Shown here: piece by piece, positions 1 to 12,055 of the stretch
Layout: every line of letters starts with the position of its first letter
Numbering within the stretch: position 1 is the first letter of the stretch
Assembly (NCBI GenBank): GCA_963970005.1
Contig: CAXAMN010021995.1
Location: forward strand, 809,656 to 873,655
Source of the DNA: Durusdinium trenchii
Taxonomy: Eukaryota > Sar > Dinophyceae > Suessiales > Symbiodiniaceae
DNA: 64,000 nucleotides
Direction: 5' to 3'
Made by a program: the position numbers and the translations under genes
The notes under the pieces: model-generated
Database searches by the model: none
The model's input: the letters and a program-made list of their open reading frames with translations, nothing else
Told to the model about the DNA's origin: nothing

Positions 1-1
1 C

Positions 2-946
2 CAAGAAGCATACATAGAAGAGCTGAAGTACATCAACATTCGAGCACATAGAAAACAAGACAAACACAGCGAAACCGATGACTGGGAGAAAGGACAACTT
101 CGAACCTTGCTTGGAGGTGTCAGCTGGTTGGCACAACAGACAGCACCACACTTCTCAGCAGAGACGAGCTTGTTGCTATCGGAAGTTTCACGCAGTACCG
201 TAGAGACCCTGCATCGTGCAAATAAGCTGATGTGTCAAGTGAAGGCCATGAAAGACCACAAACTCTTGATCCCCAAACTCCGTTTGGATTCCCTGGGTTT
301 GTTTGTTTGGTGCGACGCCGCAAACCAGAACCGTATTGATGGCAGTAGTACTCAAGGCTATATCATAGGTGCCTCACACCTCAGCATGCTCGAAGGGGCT
401 TGTGAACATGTTTCCCCGATTGCTTGGAACTCATCCCGTATTCAACGGGTTTGCAGAAGCCCCGGAGCGAGTGAAGCAGCAGCAGCAGTAAATGCTGAAG
501 ATGCCTTGTATTTTGCAAGGTTTCAATGGTCTGAAATGATAGGTAGGCCCATGCACTTAAGACATGTGAACGAAGCCGTGAACACCGTTCCAGGTTGCTT
601 GATAACCGATTCGAGAAACGTATACGATAAGATGAAGACTGAGGTCGTATGCACCCGAGGTACGGAGCGAAGAGTAGACATCGAGCTGATGAGTTTGAAA
701 CATGGCCAGCTAAGGAACGCAGTGGTTATTCGATGGGTACACAGCGACGCCCAATTGAGCAATTCGCTGACCAAGAACGAGCAGAGGCAGTTGCAGCTGT
801 TCTACAAGATGCACCAGAAGTGGCGCATTGTCCAAGACACCAACATGGCATCCGCCAAGAAGAGGAAGGAACAGAACATAGACCCACTGACAAACAACAT
901 CACCTCACAACATGAACCAGACAAGCAACAGAACGACAGTAACTAG
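2..946 (+). CDS. Copia-type retrotransposon pol, C-terminal part (reverse transcriptase tail and RNase H), 5' truncated by the window edge
   Basis: The frame is open from base 2 to a TAG at 944-946, so the gene runs in from the left and no start is visible. The first part has the end of a reverse transcriptase, with QLRTLLGGVSWLAQQTAP near positions 90-145, the usual link before RNase H in Ty1/Copia elements. The RNase H part shows WCDAANQNRIDGSS, then SEAAAAVNAEDALYFARF, then LITDSRNVYDKM, and the Copia-style tail IRWVHSDAQLSNSLTK. In most Copia elements the last motif reads A-D-x-L-T-K; here the acidic residue is N, so the last metal ligand may be lost. The tail is polar and rich in N, Q and K. 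No LTR is recognisable downstream. It is the only convincing coding sequence on the plus strand, which fits an insertion. Confidence 0.85.
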   Translation, partial: QEAYIEELKYINIRAHRKQDKHSETDDWEKGQLRTLLGGVSWLAQQTAPHFSAETSLLLSEVSRSTVETLHRANKLMCQVKAMKDHKLLIPKLRLDSLGLFVWCDAANQNRIDGSSTQGYIIGASHLSMLEGACEHVSPIAWNSSRIQRVCRSPGASEAAAAVNAEDALYFARFQWSEMIGRPMHLRHVNEAVNTVPGCLITDSRNVYDKMKTEVVCTRGTERRVDIELMSLKHGQLRNAVVIRWVHSDAQLSNSLTKNEQRQLQLFYKMHQKWRIVQDTNMASAKKRKEQNIDPLTNNITSQHEPDKQQNDSN

Positions 947-2513
947 AAGTCCCGGACCTGGAAACGCGCTGTTTCGTGGTTCGCTTGTTTTCTTTTTCGA
1001 AGAGTACGCAGTGGCTTGATTGCATTTAAAGGGGACCCGGTGGCATGCAATGCGAGCATTGTGACAGTTTGCTGTCCAACCGCCACCAGTCAAGTGGATC
1101 AAAAGAAGCTGTCCACGGGCCAGTTCGAAGTCGCACAGTCACTTCATAGGAGAGCCCCGTAGGTTTCCTTGTCCTCTGGACTTGAGGTAGACGTAGGCTG
1201 TGCTGACCGCTTACATATATATATATATACCTGGAGCCTGGAACACCTACCAAAATCTAGTCGTTTTTGATTTTTTTGATCGACCATCAAAAAAACAAAT
1301 CCAAGACCTGTGCCGGTGTCACAAAGGGCACTCCAGGGATTCCAAAGTGTATTGAATAACAACACCAAAGTTGCGCCATAAAGTTGAGCGTTTGCGTCGT
1401 TTTGTTGATCGTTTGCGTTGTATTTTTGGTTGTTGTTTCAGGTGGTTCACACAACGGCGTTGTGTTTCTAGTCGTTTGAGTCGTGTTTATAAATGTTGTG
1501 TTGTATTTTTAAGCGTTTGGGTGTCTCCAGCTCGTTTCCGGCAAGGTTTCCACATAGCGAAAGCAGTCCTTGATATTTTTTGATCGTTTTAGCCAAACAC
1601 CCAAAAACAGAACACCAATGCCATGTGGCGTCTCAAAACTGATTGGCACTCAAAAAACGGTGATCGTTTGGGGTTCCAGGTATATATAACTTATTTCGGG
1701 GTGGAAATTAATCCGCCGAAATTCCATTGGGAAAAGGAAGTCAGTGAGATTCTCGAGTGAAGTTGTTACCAGACTTTCTTCCCCCTGAAGTGGCCGAGGA
1801 ACTGGTGCCCGAAGTGCATGGCAGCGTACAGTATCGTACAGTAGGTTCCTTTGCTTGGTCATGTTCCTTTCGTGAAAGAATGAGGTATGAAACAGTATGA
1901 ATAACATCTATTCTGTTGAAGGTTGATCTGCAAATGCCCATCAAGCTCTCCTTTTGCATCGGGCAGTCTGTGGATATTTTTTTGTTGGCCACCCATTCTG
2001 CAACAAGAAACTATTGATCATGTTGTTCCTTGAGTCCTGCGTTGCCGGCCCAAAACGAGGCAAAAACCACCATGTGTCACTCGTGGTGATGAAGCAAAGA
2101 ATCTTACAGTAACCTTCAAAAGTCAATTGGTAAGCACAGCCATCCCACCGCAAGCTATGGGCAGTGTTTCCCTCGTTGCACTGGAGATTCGGCTACCAAC
2201 ATGGCCTGATCTCGCGCATTCTCCACCATGTCAACGTACCTGAACATCGCTAAGTTACGCTGAGTGGGAAAAAAAAGCAGCCAAGCCTACAAAATAACAA
2301 CTCGTGCTTGATCGTGATGATTCGAGAAAAACCCTGAGAAACAAAACACAGGGAGGTATCAAACGTGTATCCTAAGCGGTTCTAGCAAACCTCAAAGAAT
2401 TCAATGGGTGAATTAAGGTGAATTTCTTCTGACCTACACTCAGTTGGCGGCCATCATTCAATTCAATTTGTGGCCGTGCTCGGTGCAAATCAAACCCGCT
2501 GTCTGTCTCTTAC
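947..2513. other. Non-coding stretch downstream of the retroelement, with a GTTTG/CGTTT-rich segment
   Basis: No supported gene is seen. About 1256-1690 is unusually rich in CGTTTG, GTTGTG and TTTTTGATCG words on the plus strand, and a TA tract lies at about 1213-1231. It could hold the 3' LTR of the Copia element, but no TG...CA ends or second copy can be shown. The last exon of Pelota should also lie here or nearby and was not found. Confidence 0.4.
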
Positions 2514-5500
2514 CGCTGTCTCGCACAAGACGTGTTTGTCCCGCGGTGTCTGTCCACCGCGCGGCGGTAACGACGCGCTGGGCGGACTGTCTTCGCAACT
2601 TGACGTTGGCATTTCGAAAGAGCGAGTCCACGACCTGGACGGGTGACACCAGGTGACGCTCTCTCCGGAACCCAGCGACGGGGGGCCGGTCAGGGGCGTT
2701 GGTCTCTGAGATTCCGTAAGAAGTGGTGCGAGAAAAGAGTTGAACCAGTAAGCACGGGCACGAGTGATGGATCCACCTGTTGACTATGGAAGAAGGATTC
2801 AGCGGTAGATTCTCAAAAAGAGTATACAGCTTTGGATTACGATCCAAAAGTTTTCTATGTTTTAATGTTCCAGCAGCCGGCTGGTTCTGATTCTTTGGGA
2901 GACCAAAAACACCGAATAAATTATCCTTGAACGCCTCAAACAGCCATTTGGACAAGTCGCCAAGCCATTGTAGCCTATATATAATCTCCAAGGAAAAGGA
3001 CTGCAAAAGGCTTCATTCGAAGACAATGACACTGCTCCAGCCCCAGCAGCCCTTTTGGTCAGCCCGGCCCACCAGCCAAACATCATTGAGAATTGGTTGA
3101 AGTTCGTCCGTTCAGGCGTGAATCTCATGTAATCTAATATATATTATACACTGTATATTAAATATTATAACTATATTAAAATTGTATAATAAATACTTGG
3201 CAAACTCCGTGCGGAACCCGCGCTCGCTCCCTCCGTTCGCACCATGAGGGTCTGCACCGCGCACTTCTCCACCGCTTCAAAGACCTCCAGTCCGCATCCG
3301 TCCGCGGCGGTCGGCCGGTCCGCCGGCGGAGTGGGGGGATGGTCTCAAAGGCTCAAGTGGCCATGATGGCCATCCACCTATACTCTTACTAAGAGGATTT
3401 AAGAGGTAGATGTTGCCCAGGACATCTAGGTCTACCATCAACACTCTCAAAAAGGGCCGACATCTGCACACAATGAAACGGGACGGGGCGTCTGTTCTCT
3501 CAATGCTCATCCGAGATATCTGCTCGTGTTCATTGTAAAAGGTCTCTGTCACCTCCCGTGGGGATATTCTGCAGTGCACACCTGTGGGCAAATTGCACTC
3601 AGCAGAGTTCTGTGGTCAGCCGTGAATGAATCTTGATGAATAGAACAGGGCTTAGAAAAGGCATATATATATATTGATCTTCAAGCCTTTTGAGCTCTGC
3701 ACACCGCGATGGTAAGAACCCTCCTCCCTCCATGGTTTGCCCATGAGCGCCAGTTCCCAGTTCTTCATCGACCACACCTGCTTGGGGCCGTAGCACACAC
3801 GATCAGGCCTAGGAGTGCAAAAGTGACAATTGAACATGCGTGCCTCTGACTCACTAACATGAAGTGGAAAATGGCCCCTTGGAAGACTATTCTTCTCTAC
3901 AAACAGGGGGTGCCATCCACTTCCATGTTAGTGAGTCGGAGTGTAACACAAAACCGGGTCATAGGAAGAAGTTGTAATCGTGTGAATGGATGGTATGGAT
4001 CCTTTCCAAGAACCTCATTCTGAGAAAATGTGTTTCTGGCAGCTGTGACTGTTCCAGTGACTCAACAGGCCATCTCCGAAAATCTGTTGACTTTGCCAAA
4101 CAAACAAAGCGACAATGGAAAGGAAAACCTTTGGACATCGTATGACACAAAATGCTATCCTGACTGTTCACCTGAGTCCGAGCAAACACATCCTTTGGAT
4201 TCCTTGCTGGATTGGAACAAAACAAGTCAAACCTTCTGATTCAAACCGTCGTCTGTTTCGACGTCGCCGTCTGAGCTCGCTGTAAAGTTTGCTCTCGGAT
4301 CACTAGGTTCTCCACTCTTTCTGCACCATGAGATAAAACTCCTCTAAGGCCTAACAAGCGTCCACTTTTGGGCCGGATCCCAGAAATGATGCAACCGCAG
4401 TTGGCAGTTGGATGGCAAAGGCAACGAAGTCATGCTCCCTCAACTGGATCTCAAACTGCCTAGAAGAAACCCAGAGGGTCCAGGACCATCCTGAGGATGT
4501 TCTTTAGCCCCAAAAGACAATTGTCAGGAAGCACTTTGGCCTCCAAGACAATCCTCAGGAGGTACTTGGACCCTATGGGAAAGTATGAATTGGTCACAAC
4601 AAAGTGCAAGTGTCCAAATTCTGCCCTTCCTAGTCCTCTCGCGATTCCTGCATGTTCCTGCAAGAGCCTTATAAACCGCACCGCTTTCAACAAAACACTC
4701 CACCTCTCAAAACTCCTTGTTGGACTATTTGGGCAAAAGGCAAAACTGTGAAGAAAAACACCAGATCAGATTTGAGCAAGGGGCTCTTGAGAGGGCATCC
4801 AAGTGAATCTCCCTGGACACTCTTGCTTGCCCTGCCATGGGGGATGACCTCAGCCCGTGCCTTCAAATGTGCGGCCGCCTTCGTATTGGCTATGCTCTTT
4901 TGCACCTTGCCATGGCTCAATGGGGCAGAAAGCAATCAAAGCAATCTGTCTCTCTAGAAGGATCCGTCTTCCACAACCCAATGTGTCAAGCTGTGATCAA
5001 ATCGTCTGTTTCAATCTGTGCCTGCTCATCAGCGAGCAACTCCTTCAAAGCTTGTTTGTGCCTCCGCGCAACTGAGCGTGTCTTTCAACGAACAGCATCA
5101 CACGTTCCCGGACATGCCGGAACAAAACGCGACAAACGATGTTCCCAAGCCCGCAATGCGGTCTTCCCCAAACCACGGAAGCACCCCAGCTATCGGATCG
5201 TCCCCGTGGTCACCCAGTCAGTGAGCCGAGGAGAGGACACACAGGAGGCATGGACGGAGACAAAGTTGCTTTTCTTCTGCAGGAGCTGCGTGTCCCTTGG
5301 AGCAAACAGGACATCAGGTGTGGATAGATCTGTAAGCCTCTGTTGTTACACGCACACAAATTGAAACAACAGGATCGCCAGAAAGAAATGGATTTATGTA
5401 TTTTGTTATATTATGCTATGATTTTTATTGATATTATACATATCTCTATTGTCTTATGAATGGTTTCAACAACTGAAGCAAAAACACATTTCACCCGAGA

Positions 5501-8500
5501 ACGGGCTCTACCTTTTCAATTGTTATACAAATTGACTTGAAGTTTTCAATTGTTATAGTTATACTATTTCAATGGTTTCAATTGTTATCGACCCGTTCGG
5601 GTTTCCTTGGAAGGGCTTTTCTTGACTTCCAAGACTCGCTTCGACGTTTTGGTGAGTGATCCGACGTTTCGGGTAACTCTGAGCCAACTCCAGGGATGGA
5701 CTCCACTCACTTGGGTGGAATAGCCCGGGGGGGGCTGGACCAAGCAACAGGCTTCAAGTGCTTCAATTCAAAAAGGGCTTATGGGCTTTCAGGGAATTCA
5801 GACATGTGTTGGTTCTGAATTTTAACACTCTTTGGGTCTCTTTATAATTACGGCATGATGAGGGAACTGGCCAGAGTGTTTTCCGATTTTTTTCTGGTGC
5901 CTCTCGCGTCGTCTTTCAGCTGCACCCCTTCCTTCAAGCATCCGCACCCCGATTGGGTGGCCCTCTGGATCATCCAGGCTAAGAAGTCGTCCTGGGCAAA
6001 CGAAGGGGGGCGAAGGTCCCGACATCCAGACATCAACTGGGAGGCTCCTAGGAGGCTCAGAAATCCACACATCTATGAAATCACACCTGGGAGGTGTAGA
6101 GAAAATCCAAACAACGAACTGGCGCGTCACGTCCCCACAGTTGTGCCTGAAACATGTGGGGTCTGTCCCCTACACCACTGATCCAAGCGGTCATCGGATC
6201 CAGAAAGCCGAGAGCCTGACACCTTCGCCAATGATGAAAGCCTGACACCCTGTCCTTCACAAAGCCCGGGCCAGCAAGCAAGACACACTTCACCAGGTCA
6301 AGGTTCACATGGTCCTTGATACCCTGGTAGACCTTCCAGGAAGCAATGGAGCAATATGGAGCACCCTTCGTTGGAGCCTTTGGGCCCTTCCTAGTTGCTC
6401 ATGCTTGGACACCCGAACAGAGAGGAAGCCAACAAAAACACTTTGATGAACTCCGAACAAAGCAAACGGTGCATGGAGGTTGCAGAGTGCTCACCCCCAT
6501 TTCTGAATCAAACCGCAGCGAATCTGCTCGAAACCTGTTTGAACGCGTCCAATCGAAGTATATGGGTGTTATGTTATACCTTGACTAGTGGGTCGGCCCC
6601 TTTGTCTGTGGGGAGCTGGGAAAGGTGTGAAGCTACGTGGAGCCATTTGCAATTATTTGCTAGGCACTGGCGTGTAGACAAAAACAAACAGGAAGCTAAT
6701 TCCAAAAAGAACAGAAGCTATTTGCAAATATGATACAAGAAGGGGAGGGCACAGCACGCCTTGAACTCTCTGTCTGCACGCACTGAAAATTGAACTTGTT
6801 TTCTCCTCACCCCCAGTCCCCAGTTGTCGCTGCTGGAAGGCCAACAGCTTGCGGACGAACAAAACCGCTATAATAATAGGGAGACCTCCCAAAACCTCTT
6901 GGAAGAAGGAAAGTAGACCAAAAACGACCAAAACCATCCAAAAACCAATTGGTTGGATGTCTCATGAGCCGCCTGAACTGCCGTCCATCCCGCGCGTCCA
7001 TCAGCCGCACCTGCTCAAAGAAGCGCACCAAGGCCTTGTCGTAGTTGGTGGTGGTGGCCTTTGGCGAGATGGGACGGCGCCAAGAGGGGCTCTTGTCGGC
7101 TTGGACTTCGGAGCGAGGTGAGATTGGAAAACTTCTCATCTACCACTGAATATGGAACGCTCTCTCTACAACGGAGAAAAAAAAAAAAAAAACATCTGTG
7201 CGGGCGAAGCTTGAAAACGTGAAGGCCGTTGTTGGAGAGCATCAAGCCAAGCAGTTGGCCAGTTCTATATCTGAGTTTCGTCGGAATCCAAGTGTAGAAG
7301 ACTTTCCGCCTGGATTCGCTCAACATATTGGGGGGGGTATTGGGGTACACTACCTACAATACATTGGACTCCATTGTTCGAAATCGTGGTCAAGGTGCAA
7401 CATGACGCTTGCTCCCACGGCACATGTCCCATAGTAGGTGAAGGTGATCGATCTTCAAAATGTTGAGGCAGCTCCAAGACTGAGTTTGATCAACAGTTCC
7501 AGTACATTTCAAACTCATGGCTGAAAGAATGTCGACTGACCATATTCTATCGTGCTCGCGTGCTTTGGAGTTTTCAGTGTTTTGGATTTACAGTTGTTCC
7601 TCTCAATCAATTCTATTCAACAGCAACAGCAAGTGTCCCAGTCTAGCAAATGAACCATCAAACGGTTGGAGGCAGAATTCCTGCACCAAACAGACGCATG
7701 CGCTGCTGAGCATTTCAGCAACTTGTGCGTCCACGCCTTCGTGAATTCAGGTTGGCTGCGTTTCTCTTTGCTTCCCTACCAATGTTTTTGACCTGAGCTG
7801 TGCAAAATTTCTACAAACTTGTATATATATATATACACGTACTGGCTCAAACACTCCAAACATGTTCATGTCCTTGTCTCCGTTTCCTTACGTTGTAAGA
7901 CGACAATCCCCTTTGATCCCCTCTGTGAGTTTAGTTTTCTTGTTTGAAGATGATCGAAGCACTTTTCACAATGCTCTAAAATTCAATTCATTATCACTTC
8001 ATTACTTACTGTAGATTATATCAAATTATATCTATACTTATTGAGTATCACTTCATCAACATTAACCATCTTTTGCTACTGGATCTGCTGCTTCCATTCT
8101 TCTTTTGTCCATTGCCATCCGAAAAAGCCTAGTCCCCGGTCCCCTGCAGAAAACATGTTCCACCACTGGTTCGTCTGGTTGAGATTCCCAACTGCTCTCC
8201 ATTGAGTTTCCCAAACTGCTGGATCCTATGATAAAACCCGTGCCATGAGCATCGCGCCGCACCGAGCAATGGAGCGTAATTTGTGGGACGATATGTGAAC
8301 TCCTTGGACTCATGAAGACTCATCCAGATCACTACAGTATACCTACATGCTGGGGTCGGGGTGGGAGGATGAAATGGCTAGCCATGCAGATCTGCAGCTG
8401 TCCTACTAAGGCATACCCAGCGTCGTTGCCTCCCTGTCTCCGTGTCCTTCGTTCAGCCGCCCGGCCCGCTTCTTGGGCAACGCCACGCTGACGCGGTGCA

Positions 8501-8516
8501 CGTCCTTCGCCAGGAC
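2514..8516 (-). CDS. PELO: Pelota/Dom34 ribosome-rescue factor, exons for the middle and C-terminal parts
   Basis: Eleven exons read right to left with matching phases: 8516-8417, 7105-7011, 6332-6249, 5991-5948, 5295-5243, 5071-5022, 4905-4849, 4090-4062, 3808-3778, 3284-3243 and 2634-2514. Diagnostic pieces are HRVSVALPKKRAG, NYDKALVRFFEQVYQGI, HVNLDLVKCVLLAGPGFVKD, DDFLAWMIQRATQ, QLLQKKSNFVSVHAS, RHKQALKELLADEQ, VQKSIANTKAAAHLKA, PDRVCYGPKQ, VFEAVEKCAVQTLM and VVDSLFRNANVKLRR. They follow eukaryotic Pelota in order, from the central eRF1-like domain into the C-terminal domain. Pelota with Hbs1 recognises ribosomes stalled on mRNA and splits them in the cytosol. It normally lacks the GGQ peptide-release loop, and none is seen. 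Donors are GT except 5021-5020, which is GC; acceptors are AG. The exons 4090-4062 and 5071-5022 are the least certain. The segment ending LRFP-like is missing, so the last exon is unplaced. Confidence 0.9.
3843..3941. repeat. Imperfect inverted repeat, arms about 35 bases, inside a Pelota intron
   Basis: The left arm (about 3843-3877) and right arm (about 3906-3941) are near reverse complements around the shared core GACTCACTAACAT / ATGTTAGTGAGTC, with a loop of about 28 bases. The hairpin occupies about 100 bases of the 253-base intron 4061-3809. It resembles a small MITE or a hairpin-type introner, but no second copy was found in the window. Confidence 0.7.
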
Positions 8517-9199
8517 CTACGGAAGACATCCGATTCACCGGGTGCCAAACATCTGAACGGGACCGGGGAAAGCCATCCGATTCGATTCACCGTTCGCTGC
8601 GGCACAGATTCCAAAGAAAAGAAGGACACAGATTCTGTTGCGCAATCCAAAGATGGGAATCGAGAAAATCACCGCTTTTGGTTCTGCAAAACATGGCAAA
8701 ATCCAGGCGTATCAAGATCGTATAATATGAGAGGTTTTTGTTGGACCATGTTGGACCCCTTTAAGGGGATTACCAGGCAGGTGATCTGGCAGGTTGTGCA
8801 GTTCCATTTTGGGTAAACGAAGCATGAATATGACGTGACAATGTCGTAATGTTACCTATGCAGCCCTAGACCTGCTGGGCTTAAGGCTACACTGCTACAC
8901 ATGGCTACACTTGAAAGGGGAAGTTCCACACCAAGTCTGCCGGTGGATGAAGATCACAAGGTGGTCTTCCCCAGGCCCTAAACATCATCCACCCAGTGAG
9001 GTGGTCTTCCACTCGTGACGAGACCTCGTGCGGTCGTGCCAGATGGGACCACACCTTCTCTGCGGAGTCACGCAGAGGAGGCCACAATGGAACGACATCA
9101 TTCGGTACTACTCAGTACAGTGACCTGGTAAAGTGTATAGTTTGGGTCTATCCGACTATCCTGTTACCAGGGCCCAGTGGATGATGAAAAATTCGGTTG

Positions 9200-11350
9200 C
9201 AGGCCTTGTTCAAAAAAAGTGATCATTGTCTATCAAACTGTTTCAAGATACGTTCGGACAGACCCAATGCAATGTTTGTAGCTATAGTAAACAATTTGAA
9301 TTGTATAAGTCCTACAGCTTGCGACGTTCGGTTTCTGGAACATCGCCAACCCCCACGCCACCAAGCCACATTCACGGCATAGCCCCAACATGTGAAGGAT
9401 GTCTAACGGAACCAACTGTCCCATTCACTCTCAACATCTCTCAACTCTCCGCAGAATGGTGACCCCCCCAAAACAAGCCAAACATCATATGTATAGAACC
9501 ACGTAGAACTTAGAACCCATTCGCAGAACCCAGCAACCAACAGCTTGAGTTTCGCTTTTCATCCACAGCTTTACTCTCGTTTCAACACGTCAAGCGACGG
9601 CTGTGAGGAGATGAAAGTTGGCAAGTCCAGCCTGGCGAGTCGGGTTACCCCACGGTTGGTTGGATCGTTCGGATCGTTGATCGTTTTGGCGGGTGGGTTT
9701 AGCTTCAGATTTGGATTTCATTCGTACGATTCAATGGTCGGGCAGGCATGCCAGGGGCATGCCAGAGACCTTGTGGAGTCATCTTCCACCTTGATGGTTC
9801 TTGGGCAAAGTGGCCCACTGGAGGCTTGAGGCCCAAACCGTTGCACCGAGGCTCTTGGCCCATCTTATTGGCTACACAACAGTGATCATGCCATACGGAA
9901 AGTGCTACGAAGCAAACAAGAACACTGAAATCCAAAATTAAGTTGCGGTGATATCATGTGAAAGAATACCTGGCATATCTATACTATGATAATCTATGAT
10001 ATACTACGTAAGATTTGTCTCGGGATTTGTCAAGGGTACAAGTGTGGAATTGACCGGTGGAATTGACCGCGACCAGCCAGAAACAGATTGATTCCGGTCA
10101 TTCTCTCCAAAGCAACCGTGTCCGGCAAACTGGATACTCTTACTCTTGAAGATGCTAACAAGGTCGACATTCGAGCCCTAAGGGATAGCAGGATAGCAGC
10201 AGATCTGATTTCACCATCCCAGCTATGACATGGCGACATGATACGTGGCTGTGGGTCAAAAACCCATGATACCGATCGGGCACGGCCTACCTCCTGGAAC
10301 CAGGTCGTTGGTCGGTCTGACGGAACGGTACATGGACGGGTCGGGCGACACCTGGTTGGACCCGTCCCCACTCACCCAATGGACGACGGCCCGATCACCG
10401 ACAATCGGCACTCGGCATCTTTTGGTCGAAGCAGGACGATCACCCGCGGCGCTGGAGTTCAGCAATCAGCACCTGGATGGGGTGGGCTGTGTACTTACCA
10501 GCCTGCCTCTCCCTGTGGATTTCGACTTCAGATACTTCATCCAAAACTACCAGTATGAGGGTCGTTGCCCTTCATTCGATCTATCTTGTCCCTCAAGCCC
10601 TTGACACATCATGAATCCACACACCTAAAAAGAAGTCTCACCCTCCAGGATCATTTTAAGCCTAGGCCTACCACCCAAGGTGATGGACTGCTGCCATGAT
10701 GCCATGGGAGACATTGAGCGGTGGTGTTCTGAGTGGATTCGAAGACTTCTGAGTGACTCTGGTGTATTGGCAGTACCAACCACCCCAGCTCGCATAGTCA
10801 AACATCGGTAATACAGGGTTTGTACGGGTCCTTTTGATGCTAGGTAATTAACTGAAAATCCCCATATGTCAGCTGTCAGGATCCACTTTCCGGGTGGTCA
10901 ATCGAGACCAAACATAGAATAACCTCTATAGTAGTGTCGCCTGGCCATTTGCGGACACCCAACTTGGGGGGGTCAATCCACCTGTCAACTACCCGCCAGC
11001 CCACCGAAACACATCGATATCCAATCGTGTAAAGAAATCACCGTCCAACAGCGAAGCATCACAGCACCTTCCAGACTCACCGTATCGACCTTCCATCAGT
11101 CTTTACATTCGCAGAAGCTTCGAGAAGATCCCGAAGATGGACGTCAGGAGTCAAGCAGTGTCAGTGTCAACCAAAAACATATCGGAAAAGGAAAACACCC
11201 TAATACAACACTTCAAACATCCCAGCACCCTCCAACAGGTCATTCATTGAGGATAGTTGAGGTGTGTTAAGCCCTAACAGGTCTCAATTGGTGACCTGTA
11301 GGTGGTCCACGCCATTGTGGACGGCCCAACCGCGCAGATCCGAGCCTCGG
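9200..11350. other. Part of the 16-kb Pelota intron without a supported exon
   Basis: No splice-consistent exon was recognised. About 10060-10210 looks coding on both strands: the plus frame reads SGKLDTLTLEDANKVDIRAL, and the minus frame is open too. The strand cannot be decided. A longer open plus frame at 10245-10604 is within chance length. Confidence 0.4.
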
Positions 11351-11354
11351 TCAC

Positions 11355-12055
11355 CTGGGTGGCCTTGCAAAGCTCGAAGGCGCCTGGTGGAAGCGGGGGT
11401 TCCCCCCACCGGTGGATGGACCAAGGAGTCAGGTCTCATCATGAGACATGGAGAACGTGCTTACATGTGTTTACGTAAGGAAAAGGAGGAACAGGACTTC
11501 TAGGAATCGGAAGCACGTTGGAAGCAAAGACAAACGAACGAAAAGAAGCTGGACAAGCAACAGATCGGATGTCTTCCGTCTCCATTTCTCCACCATATCC
11601 ACCATATCCACCATCCAATCCATCTCCATTCTCCTTGCAAATCTTTGAGCTCCTCCTCGGAAGCTAAGGCCAGAAAGGCTGGATTCTTCGGTCCTGGACG
11701 CGCTTTCGCAGCGCTGGCGCGTGGTGAGACAGAGCGCTCTTCCGGATGGCCGTCAACCAATTTTAGAGGGCCAGGAACCTCAGGATAGAGATGGGAGGAT
11801 AAAACATGGAACTTACAAGTACGTTATAGTACGTGAAATGCTTGTGGAAAAGGAAGGGTACTAAGTGCACCTGGCCCTTTGGATGGACCATAGTCCAAAT
11901 ACCAAACAGGTGGTTTCCGCTTCCACGACGATGATTGTCAGGGAGAGTAGCTCCCCTCTGAATTCCAGTCCCTGCGCTGCGCCTGCGACACACTGCGCGA
12001 GGAGTTGCAGGAGCTCCGCCTCTTCTTCCACGCGACCCAGTTGCGCGAGCGCCAC
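11355..12055 (-). CDS. Three probable exons of an unrecognised gene inside the large Pelota intron
   Basis: Exon one starts at 12055 after a CATGAG acceptor and reads VALAQLGRVEEEAELLQLLA, then a G/A-rich run, to about 11937; it is helical and E/L rich. Exon two, about 11757-11644, reads GHPEERSVSPRASAAKARPG and then FLALASEEELKDLQ. Exon three, 11383-11355, reads AFELCKATQ between an AG acceptor and a GTGACC donor. Third codon positions are GC-rich against AT-rich flanks. They may continue the helical-repeat gene at 18.3-23.6 kb, since the first has the same leucine-rich helix style, or belong to another gene. The W-rich translation just past exon two comes from a tandem ACCATATCC repeat and is not protein. 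Confidence 0.5.

Noticed and set aside
3345..3365. Possible spliced-leader relic (GGCTCAAG on the plus strand)
   Set aside because: Only eight bases match, and it lies just upstream of a minus-strand Pelota exon on the wrong strand.
5139..5327. Plus-strand open frame reading DGDKVAFLLQELRVPWSKQD
   Set aside because: It is the antisense of the Pelota exon 5295-5243, which fits by family match and by phase with both neighbours.
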